Source: Parachlorella kessleri
Taxonomy: Eukaryota; Chlorophyta; Trebouxiophyceae; Chlorellales; Chlorellaceae
Assembly (NCBI GenBank): GCA_001598975.1
Contig: BBXU01000928.1
Location: 1-24,583, forward strand
DNA: 24,583 bases
Direction: 5' to 3'
How positions within the stretch are numbered: position 1 is the stretch's first letter; every line of letters starts with the position of its first letter. The notes under the pieces are model-generated. The model did no database searches and was not told where the DNA came from. It saw nothing but the letters and a program-made list of their open reading frames with translations. The position numbers and the translations under genes are program-made. Shown one piece after another: positions 10,401 to 20,100 of the stretch.

Positions 10401-12555
10401 GCTTTTCACCTGACTCTTCTTGCTCAGCCTCACTGGCTAGCTCTCCCACTCTCTGCTCAGCCAGGGCTGGCTGGGCTGCGCTTTCCTCTGCTGCTGCAAC
10501 ATGCGCAGGTCCTTGAGGCAACCGCTGGGCTGCAAATGCCTGCTGCGCTTCGGCCTCTGTGCTCACGCACTCTTCCCCAGTGACAGCTGCCCCAGAATCT
10601 GCCGCAGTAGACACTGCCTCTTGCTCCACAGGGCCCTGCTCTGCTGGCAGATGCCGCCGCTGCTCTGCCTGCTGCTCAGGGTCAAGAGCAGCCGCAGCAG
10701 CCGCTTCATTCTGCTCATTGTCTTGTTCCGTTTCTGCTTCAGCTGCTGGTGATGCAGGCAGTCCTGCTGCTTGTTCTGCTGCAGGGACTGTCAGCTGCAG
10801 CCCACCACCAGGCTCGCCATCTCCATCCCCAGCATGCAGGTCACGCCCCTGCGTCGCCTGCTGTGCTGGGTGTGCTACGGTCTCCGCTGCTGGCTGCGCT
10901 GCGGGTAAGGCTGGTGCTGCTGCTGGTGCTGCTGAGCCAAGCTGCTGTGCCCCAGCCAACAAAGCCTGCTGGGCCGACAGCTCAGTCTCCAGCTCTACAA
11001 CACACTGCCGGGCTTCCAGTGCCAGCAGCAGCTGGCGCTGTAGGCACAGGCTGGCCAGCAGGGAGCCATAGCCTCCCGCCTCATCCTCGCTGGCGTGAGG
11101 CTTCAACAAGCTGAAAACTCCCCACTGCAGCTCCTGCCGCTGCTGCTCCAGGGCAGCCGCTGCTTCATCACCCTGCCAAGGCAGGCGGTAACCCTCTCGA
11201 GCAAACCGCCTGACAAGTGGGTGGCAGGCGTGCTCCAGGACACCAAAGCAGGACATTCCGCAAGGCTGCCAACTTGCCAGCCTTGCGGAACAGGTCTCCA
11301 AGCGGTGCATTGGCTGGCGTGAATAGGCCAGCAGCTGAAGCAGCCGTATGTGATAACAACCCAGGCGGAAGCTGCTACTGTCTTCACTGTAAAGCCATGC
11401 CGAGCCACGGTGCCCACCTTCCAAAGGCTGCTCAACTCGGCTTCAAGCCTGGTAATGCTGGCCAGCACGCCCTCCACCTCACCCCGCAGCCCCTCAGGCA
11501 GCCGTGCTACGGTGCTGCTTTGCAGGTCGGCAAGCTGCATGCACACACACCAGCAATACACTACTAAAGCCACTCATAAACAAGAAACAACAGCAAAATG
11601 CATATGCTTGCCCTGCCAGAGCAGTGAAGAAGTGTGAGCTAGCACGATACCGGGCAAGCCTCTCTAGAAGAATGTCCCTTCCACCCTGCCAGACCCAGAT
11701 GACCTAACCCACAGGCGCACCACGAACTGGCTGTCGCCAACAATTACTCTGCAGCATCAGCGCCTCACCATGAAGGTAACCCACCTGTACAGTGAGGGCT
11801 GTTGCGGCTGAGCGCGTCTGCTGCACAGCTGCCCTAAGCTCCTCTAGAGACATGACTGCCATGTTGCCAGCCTCCACCTCGGCAACATCCACTGCTGCTG
11901 TTGCTGCTCCTGGCACCGGCTGAAGTGACCCTGGTGCGGCTGGCGATCTCAAGGGCTGCTTTAGCTCCCCCTCAAGCTGTGGATTGGTACCTTCAACTGG
12001 CGGCAGTGGAGGTGGAGCTGATATAAGGATAGCTGCTATCGCCTCACGCCCGGCATACTCTTCAAGTAGGAGGCTGTGAGAGACCTCCAGCGCGCCCTCT
12101 GCTATGGTCAGCAGCGACAGCACATACTGCCAAGAGGCCTGCGGCGGCCTTGGAGGCTCAACATCTTGAGCTGCGCGTTGCCTCATGCGCGCTGGGGCCG
12201 TCGCTACCTGCGCAGATAGAGCCTTGCAAGAGGAGTGAGGGTGGTGTGTTGGTGCAAGGGACCTGACCCCAAGATCGGTTCCTGGCAGTGAGGAGTGTCC
12301 ACAGACCGCGTGCTCTAGCTATCTTTCACGTTTCCTAGTTCTAAAACTGCCAGTCTTGCTCGCGACCATGGTACTGCGGCACCCCACCTGGCTTAGGTTC
12401 CGACGTGCTGCAGGTAGTTTTAACACTGCGCTGCGTGGTGCCAGTGTGCTCTTCGACCCACTCATTGTCGGGCCATGGGCACGGCCTGAAACCTCGGCAA
12501 GAGCAAGGCCGGGCTGGCTTCGAACATGGCAAGCCTTGGAACCAGCTCGCAGCAT
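7416..12555 (-). CDS. PP2C-A, PTC7/PPTC7-type protein phosphatase with long low-complexity N-terminal region, 9 exons
   Basis: A metal-dependent Ser/Thr phosphatase of the PTC7/PPTC7 branch, whose members often act in mitochondria or plastids. Exons in transcription order: 12555-12388, 12207-11785, 11534-11418, 11172-9848, 9540-9414, 9130-9044, 8616-8512, 8062-7973, 7640-7416. All phases agree, giving about 888 residues. Residues 1-56 are rich in Ser, Ala and Arg, like an organelle presequence. Residues 60-320 contain predicted helical or coiled-coil stretches, and about 330-610 is Gln/Ala/Glu-rich. The catalytic domain (about 620-888) has IPHPDKAETGGEDAFFVS, GVADGVGGWAAEGIDPALY, APGSCTVCLA, SLGDCGVAVM, EHEFNMPYQMA, GSDGLFDNLW and GGKLDDIT. 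The metal-binding acidic residues appear intact. The ATG at 12555 was chosen because it gives a phase-matched first exon, but an upstream start is possible. It is a tandem paralogue of the gene at 13045-16897. Confidence 0.85.
11256..11290. repeat. perfect inverted repeat in a PP2C-A intron
   Basis: The arms TTCCGCAAGGCTG (11256-11268) and CAGCCTTGCGGAA (11278-11290) are perfectly complementary over 13 bp with a 9-nt loop. They lie in the 245-nt intron 11173-11417. Confidence 0.8.
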
Positions 12556-13044
12556 ACTGTCTAGGGATCTGTATCTAGTGGCCTGTGCTAATTGCCCTAT
12601 GCCACACGGGCAATCCCAAGGACGTCTTCTACAAGCTTCCCGCCAGCGCCACATGAAACCTCACCCCCAACTTCAGCAGTGCCTAAAACTTGATGTAGTA
12701 TACACCGATAAAACAGCTACCACATCTAACAACTAAGGGAAAGGCCTCCGTAGCACAATGGTATTGTCAAACCAGGCAACAACAACCAGAAGAGGTGCCT
12801 GAGCATAAGCTATGGTATAGTCACATCAAAAATTGAATGGAAGACCACAATAGTGTTGCGCAGCATGGACTGCAAGGAAGTATACATAGTATTTACATGT
12901 GCACAGATGCATACGTGTGTGCAGAACCCTCCCTCAATGGTAGCGGAAAAAAAACAAAGAGCTGGAGATGAGACTTATAACCAAAGTGTACAGGAAATGC
13001 CGCAGGAAATGTACTTACCAACCAGCTCTCAGCTATACCAGCCT
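12556..13044. other. spacer between the tandem PP2C genes
   Basis: About 490 bases between the stop of PP2C-B and the proposed ATG of PP2C-A. It should hold the 3' UTR of PP2C-B and the promoter and 5' UTR of PP2C-A. It is more AT-rich than the genes around it. A TGTAA motif on the - strand at 12893-12897 is the only recognisable site. Confidence 0.5.
12893..12897 (-). terminator. candidate polyadenylation signal TGTAA
   Basis: TGTAA on the - strand lies about 150 bases after the PP2C-B stop codon, a position that suits the green-algal polyadenylation signal. Confidence 0.4.
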
Positions 13045-16000
13045 TCAGAAGCTCAGCAGGCCCACCACACAAGTGACATCATCCAGCTTCCCGCCAGTGG
13101 GCTGCGTAAAGCGGCGTACAAGGGGGTGCACCACTCGCTCATGGCGCTCAACAGCGAAGGGCGAGACATATGCGGGGTCCTGGGAATGCTCATGGGCACG
13201 CTGGGCCAGCTCAGCAGCCAAATCATGCGCAGCGCGCTCCAAAGCTGCAGCCTCCAAGGCTCCTTGTTGTAGACCCTGCACACAAAGACCGAAAACGCAC
13301 TTGCATTCAGGGTGGAGGAAGGCTGCCAGAAGACCAGCTACCTTCGCCAGGCACTGCCAAGCGCAACCGAGTCCAAAAGGTCACCTGTATACGGTCAGAG
13401 AGCAGCCAGGCTATGCTGACAAAAGCCGTTTCTTGCCAAGGAAAGCCCACCTCCAGGTGCGCTTCCACGACATCGCACAGGTCATCGTCCCACAGGTTGT
13501 CAAAGAGGCCATCCGAGCCCATGAGTACCACATCTCCAGGCTGCACAAGTGAAGTAATCAGCAGTCCAGTGACTCCCAAGCACCAGCTCGCCATCTTGAA
13601 AGACAATCTCTTCGTGCTGTTTGCTCTTGTGATACGAAGGCCTGTGAAATACTTCAGTTGCTCAAAGCAGCATGGCGTCAGCAAACAACAAAACTGCAAT
13701 GGAAGGTCCTGGGGACTTGGCCTTACCCACCTGCATCTCCACCACATACTGCTGTGCCTCCTCTGGATGGTCACTGTCCGGTAAGAATTCTAAGCTCGCC
13801 ATCTGGTAGGGCATGTTAAACTCGTGCTCCTGGATCTGTAGAACGGCATGCCAGGTGCAGTCCACGACTAGATCCTTCCATCTTCTATTTTGTGCCATTG
13901 CACTGACAGCAACACACGCAAGGAACTGTCGAAAGCGCCTTGCTGTCATGGCGGCCACACTGGGTGAGGTAGGCACTCTACTTAACACTTGTGCGGTGTC
14001 CTCTTCTACTGGAAAACATGAACAATAATATGCCCCCAAGAACGCCCCTTGCCGGTAAGGCGTCATGAAGCGTGCTGGCTAGCAGGCTCATGAGCAGCCA
14101 CGTGGGCCGCTTTGCAGACTTACCTCTGCCTTGAAGACCACACCCTCACCAGGCCGTATTACCATAATGCCACAGTCACCAAGGGAAGCCACCCGCAGTT
14201 GTCCGTCCGCCTGCAGGCCGTGCACTTGGTTATCACTAAGCCTTTAAAGCTATTGACACACCTTGCTCTGAGACTGAGTGGTGGGCCAACACACAATGTT
14301 GCAAGATAGACAGCAACTTCACTGAAATGGGCAGCCTTAAGGATGCGTGGTGCCTTGCTGGGTCAACAACTTGCAGGCACACCACCCTTGTGGCACACAG
14401 CTGCACCTCCACAGGCAGGCTCCCACCCAAAAAGACACAGCCATACTGCCGCCTAGCCTCCCATGATTGCCTGCCGGCCATATGGGCCCTGCCAGGACTA
14501 TTGAGGTCAGAACATTCGTACCGGCCTACCTGGATGCTTGCCAGGCAGACGGTGCAGCTGCCGGCCGCCTGGGCCTGAGAGTGAGCATGCTGCAGCAGGG
14601 AGAGAGGCTCCTCAAGTAGGTCCGCTGACTCTGCCAGGCCCGCCTCGCAAGCTGCTAGGAGCTCTCTGTATATGGAAAGGGCAGCACAGCCAATGTGAGA
14701 CGGATGGCAACAGGATGCTCCAGAAGACAACTCTGGCATCACAGGTGCCTCTGGCCACCTTTGACCCTGCGTTCCTGCTGGGAGCCACAAGGGTCCAAGA
14801 CACACCTCGCCAACAGTCCATTCCAAGGAAGGGTACGCAGCACCCGCCCCCTGCTCGCATGAACATGTCGCAGAGAATCTCAATCTCACCTGGGGTAGAG
14901 GGCAGGGTCAATGCCCTCAGCAGCCCAGCCGCTCACACCATCAGCCACGCCCATTGCCCCGCAGCCCTCCCTGCTGACGAAGAAAGCATCCTCGCCGCCA
15001 GTCTCCGCTTTGTCGGGGTGGGGAATCATGCACCCAGCCGCAACGAGGCACAGCTGCCGTACTGCTGCTGGGGATGGATCATGCACCGCTGGAGTGCTTG
15101 GGCTTGGCCTGGCCACCAGGGCTGCAGCCATAGCTGGAGCTAAGGCTGGCAGATGGCCGAACCACGTGTGCTCAGTGGCATCTTGACCAAGGCTCTGATA
15201 GAAGCTGCTGCTGAAGGTACTGCCACCCGGGAGAAAAGTGCTTGGGGCGGTGGCAAAATTCTGCTGTTGCTGCTGCGATGAACCTGTGATACGTTCCTCC
15301 GTTGGGCTACCAGCAGCTCTTTGGTGAAGCGCCTCCCTCGACTCGAGAACCAGCAAAAGCTGGCGCTGCAGGTGGAACAAGACGGGCGAGTGCAAGCTGT
15401 GAGGCAAACATAATAATATTTGCCTCACAGAATAGAATAAATATTCACACAGCGCACTTTACCCAACTCCTCACGACAGGGCGACATCAACTAGCATAAG
15501 ATGAGTCGCAGAAACCAAGCCTTCAATCACTTTGGCAAGCGATAGAGGTCTGCTGTCCCAGGCCCTCGCACCTCCAAGTCTAGGCTGGCCAGCAATGACC
15601 GGTATATCCTGGCTTCTTGCCCGCTTGCAGCCTGTTGCAGCTGCTGGTATATCTGCCATTGTAGGTTCTGCTGCTGTTGTTCTAACCGCACAGCGCCTTT
15701 GCGGCCCTGCACACGGGAAGCCGTAGAAAATCCAATACATTGACCGCCTAGCGAAATCCAGCAACTGGCATCCGGTTCACAACTCTCGCTCTCTACTCGT
15801 GCTGCTGTGACATCTGGCCTACCACCAGTCGCCTACAGGAGACAAGGTCACAGCGGGCCATCCAAAATATCAGCAGTGGACGCAACCCCTATCAACGCCT
15901 AAGTTTACCAAGCTGCAACTGTATATTAGAACAGCTACCAGGAGCGTCCTGCCCACCTTCCCTAGGCCCCGCAGCTCCGATGCAGTGATGTCTAGCGAGG

Positions 16001-16897
16001 TCTCCAGGGCATGTATAGCGCGCTGAGCCTCTTGTGGCAGCCTGGTCAGGATATCACTCCGCAGGCGGAACAGCTGCATTGCACCGAGGGAGGCAAGGGC
16101 ACAGTAAGCAGCGAGAGTCCACATGGCGGCCTGGTGGTTTCTAGCTAGTACGGCAGACAGATATATGCACTTCCAGCTGTTTCTCAAGTCCGGCAGACAA
16201 ACCTAACACCTTATTTGCATGTACCAGACAGCTGAAGTGCACCAGTGGCAGACCGCCTAGATAGCCCACCTCCTCCTCTGCATCTATGGCGCTAAGTTGC
16301 GCCGTCGCAATCCTCTCGCGCAGCCTCTGCAGGGCCCTGTTCTCGCCGTCCAGCTCACGAGGGGCTGCCGCCACTTCTTCGATGCATGCTGGCTTACCCC
16401 CTTCAGCTGCCCTCCAGACTGCCTCTTGGTCCCAGGTATCAAACTCGTTCAGGGCCAGCTGCCGTGAGAGCTGCACCGCAACCTCTGAAGAAGGGGCCTG
16501 CTCTAAGATGGTGGGCATCTGTTGCAGCAGCGGTTCGGCCACCTGCACAGGCTTGCAACAAACGCATAATGTATTAGGTTAATGGCCCTGTCAACCCAGC
16601 AGCGGGTTGCGCCCAGCCACAAATTTGAAATCGGCGATCGCCAGATGCAAGCCGCGTTGCAGGCTCAGCTATTAAAACGGTGAAATTCCGTAAGCCGAGG
16701 TGCACGTTGCTTGCTCTGAAACCTGTCAAGGTTGACAAGGTTCGCCATGTGCTTGCCTGGCGAGCCTTTGCTGCCTCCACATAGCAAACTGGCCGTACCG
16801 AGCTGCGTAACGCTGTTCTGCTACGGTGCAGGGCCTTCAACCCCTGCCCTGCTCCACCAGCAGCCGCGTGCATCGCAGAACAGGTCATGCCTTGCAA
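13045..16897 (-). CDS. PP2C-B, PTC7/PPTC7-type protein phosphatase, paralogue of PP2C-A, 10 exons
   Basis: Second copy of the PTC7-like phosphatase, about 613 residues. Exons in transcription order: 16897 to about 16706 (donor uncertain; 16781 also keeps phase), 16542-16270, 16073-15957, 15706-15572, 15365-14890, 14665-14530, 14210-14124, 13835-13731, 13540-13451, 13275-13045. The first exon encodes an Ala/Ser/Arg-rich presequence-like stretch with ATGs at 16897 and 16888. Catalytic motifs are IPHPDKAETGGEDAFFVS, GVADGVSGWAAEG, AAGSCTVCLA, SLGDCGIMVI, EHEFNMPYQMA, GSDGLFDNLW and GGKLDDVT. Exon borders match PP2C-A, except that an intron at 15366-15571 has no counterpart there. The Gln-rich linker is far shorter than in PP2C-A. 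The motif DGVSG has Ser where PP2C-A has Gly. The other recognised motifs look intact, so activity is likely but not certain. Confidence 0.85.
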
Positions 16898-17101
16898 GAA
16901 CAGTTGTCAGACTCTCAGCACCTCGGTCATGTCCTAGGTGTCGCGGTGGCCAGGCAGCTAGCTGGATTTTGGCCCGGCCCTACTGGCCCCTGTCGACCCT
17001 GCTGCCTGCTGACCTCCAGGCTGGCATGCCATGGCATTCTGCGCTCATTACTCAACTGCCCACGTTCTCTTGTAGGATTGCTGCTGGGTTGCAATGTTGG
17101 G
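16898..17101. promoter_or_regulatory. candidate bidirectional promoter between PP2C-B and the kinase
   Basis: About 200 bases separate the proposed ATGs of two divergent genes. No TATA box is visible. A polypyrimidine run with an AG (TTCTCTTGTAG, ending about 17074) resembles a splice acceptor, so the kinase may have an upstream non-coding or short coding exon. In that case the spacer is smaller than drawn. Confidence 0.35.
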
Positions 17102-20100
17102 ATGATTAATATGTGCCTCCGCTGGCTTTTTGGAGCCAGTGCTACGGTAAGCCTGGCATGGCTACTTGTATTTGCGAGTTGGGGCGCGATATTCGGTGAC
17201 ACACCTGCGTCTCACCTCCCTTTGTTCCTGCAAATTTAGGTTCCTGAAGCAGCAGGCAACCACCACCAAGAAGAGCAGCCGTCCAGCAGGCTCAAGCAGC
17301 AGTTGTCGCAGAAAGCCCGGCACCCGTCTGTTGTACCGGGCTCATTCTACGACCGGGACCTGGACTTCCGCTACAAGCACCCTGTGAAAGGCAGGGATTG
17401 CGGATTCTGCAGGTAAGTGCCACGGCGTCAGGGAGCGGGTTTGTCATGGCAGAGGCAAGTTGGATAAAAAGGGTCCGCCAGGCGTCCAGCGGCACAGGAC
17501 CACAACTCAAGCAAATGTACAAATATCCAGGAACCATGAACCCCGCCTTGCGTCTCATCTATCGTCTTTGTGTCTCACACCCAGAGCTCTGCTCCAATCT
17601 GATATGTACAGAGTGAAAACCTCCACACTTGGCGCTGTTAGCCTCCTGCATCCTCCCTCAGGGTGCGCGAGGGAGGCTGGGGCTCCGGAATCGATGCCTA
17701 CTGCACAATTGAGGGCCACCACCTCCTCGTGTTCGCCACCGATGGCAGCAGCGCAGAGCCAGGTCCGGGCGCAACCCCCTGGAAGAAGCTGGAGTTGGTG
17801 GGAGCTCACCTGGCGGCCCAGCGCAAGCAGGAGATGGTCCTGAGTGTGCCCAGGGCCGGGCACTTTACGCTGGTGGCTCCCTCGCCAGAGGAAAGGATGG
17901 AGTGGATGGTGGGCCTTGGCAAAGTGCCTGGCCTGTTCAGGTGGGCAGAAGGCGCAGTCAGTTTGCAGGGAAGCCTCACATGGGCAACTCATGAAGATCA
18001 GCCTGAGTTGCCCGTGTGAGGCTTCCCTGCCTGGGGAGTACGGGAGTGCCCTGCGAGGGTGCAGATCTTTAAGTTACCATACATTGTCCAATCAGCCGCC
18101 CAGGTACAGATGGTATCGTGCCTGGTGACTCACAAACTCTCGGCCCCAAGCAAGCCCTCCCTACGGTGGGCCCGCAGGCGGGTTGCCGACTACTACACCC
18201 TAGGGAAGTGCTGGGGCCAGGGTGCCACCTGCGTGGTGAGGGAGTGCTGGAGCCGCTTCACCGGGCACCACCTGGCGCTCAAGTCCCGCGTGGTCAGCAG
18301 CCGGGAGGCGACTGAGGCCATGCACAATGAGCTGCGAATACTGCAGCTCTGCGCCAAGCACCCGTACGTACAGAATTGCGTGTGGCTTTTGTGTGGGCCG
18401 CGCTGATGAGCGAGCTGGGGTTGGGTTTGCGTGAAACATGAGGGTCTACTTGCCAGGCTGATGGAGGCCAGGGGGTGAAATGTGCTGAAGCCATGTGTGT
18501 CCTTGGCAGGAGCGTGGAGACAGCAAGCTACGAATTCTTCCAGCTGCACAGGAAGACGTGGAGGGCTTGCAACTTGCTCAGTGGAACACTGTTGGTATAG
18601 TCCGGCTAGCTTGTTATCCACACACTCTCCCGGAGTCGCTTATGTGGCCTGAATGCCAGGCATTGTATACCCTGGCTGTTGCAGGCACCCAGCCATTCCC
18701 CTCCTACATGACTTTTTCTTCGACAACGATGGCAGCATCGACCTGGTCATGGACTTGATGGCTGGTGCGTGCCCCATCCCAACTCCTCAGAGTCGGGTTA
18801 TACCTTGGAAGGAGCTGCTAATGTCTGCTCAGCACCTCGTGCCTCGCTCGACAACTGCTGACATTATCCCAGGCTCAACAAGAGGGCCAAATATGAGTAG
18901 CTGTTTTTTATACATAAGGCCGCCTGGCTGGTACACTTTGCAGGTGGTGAGCTGTTTGACCATGTTGCCATGCGGGAGAGGCTGCGCGAGAGTGAGGCCC
19001 GGCAAGTCTTCAAGAAGGTTGTGGGTGAGGCAAAGCCAGCACAAGACCTTGAGCTGGGTAGAGCTGATCCCCCAGGGACTGTGTAACTCGGTTCAGCGTC
19101 CTTCTTCGTCCGTGTGGTGCACTTGCAAGCGACGTGCTGCATTTGTACTGCATCATGGTACATTCTATATGGCTTACTGTAACCGGTCCTGCTTCATTGG
19201 TCGCTGCCTATCGGCAGGGGGAGGTGACACCGCTACGCACAGCTGGACTGTTGGTGCAGGCAGCGCAGCTTGACCTCAGGCAAGCACCATTGTGCGCTTC
19301 TTATGTGTCTGCAGAAGGTGTGTGTCATCTGCACTTGTTGGGGATTGCCCACCGGGACCTCAAACCCCAGAACCTCATGTACTTGTCACCCCCAGAGGCG
19401 GGCGGCCAGGCAAGTGGCTGACATAACTTGTCGCAGGGCAGGAGTGGTGCCAGCAAGGGGGCGCTCCTACCCCGTGTGTCCTCTACATTGTTGTAAATGA
19501 CCCATAGTGGAGAAGGGAAGGTAGAGTTTTGAACTGTCAGCATGGCATGCGAGGCGCAGCTCGGGGCCTTGCCTGGGTTTTTGCGCCAGTTGATCTCTCC
19601 ACAGATTTTTTGATGGCAGCAGGTGCGAACAGTGGGAAGAGTTGACAGCAAGGTTGCGGACAGCGGCGGGATGCAGTTATTGGTGAGGGTGGCAGGTGCT
19701 GCGAAGATAGGGGAGATAGGGTTATAGTGCACTGACTGGGGTGGGTGCAAGTATGCTCCTGGTCTTGCCTCATGCCTGATCCAGTAGGTGCTCTCGGTAT
19801 TGAATGTGTATGTGTGGTTGAAGTCAAGCTGGCCCACTGCGTGAATGGCTAGGTCACACCTGTTAGCCAGGGTGGAGCAGCACGCCTCCCGATCCTGGGC
19901 GAGGACTTGACATGCTCTGAGTTGCGGCTGAGTTGAGTAAAGGTGTTTACCCATGTGTGTGACAGATCAAAATCATGGACTATGACTTGGCCAAGGTCAG
20001 CTATGCTCCTGAGTGGCGGACAGACACCCCCTGCGGGACGGTGCACTACATGGTGGGTTGCGATCTCTATCTCCAAGCACTTGTGTCGCTCACCCTGTCT

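Noticed and set aside
9869..11322. Several long + strand ORFs opposite the large PP2C-A exon
   Set aside because: They are shadows of the GC-rich repetitive codons on the - strand. They have biased Ser/Ala/Cys-rich translations and no family motifs, while the - strand frame carries the phosphatase motifs.
12748..12790. tRNA-like start (GCCTCCG followed by TAGCACAATGGT, like an A box)
   Set aside because: No matching acceptor 3' arm or T-arm B box follows at the right distance, so no cloverleaf can be formed.
13170..13784. + strand ORFs across the 3' end of PP2C-B
   Set aside because: They are antisense to the conserved PP2C exons and show no recognisable protein.
18512..18594. Possible extra kinase exon (AG acceptor followed by SVETASYEFFQLHRKTW)
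   Set aside because: The acceptor phase fits the exon ending at 18363, but no donor restores the frame to the exon at 18685. That next exon already supplies the expected HPAIPLLHDFFF segment.
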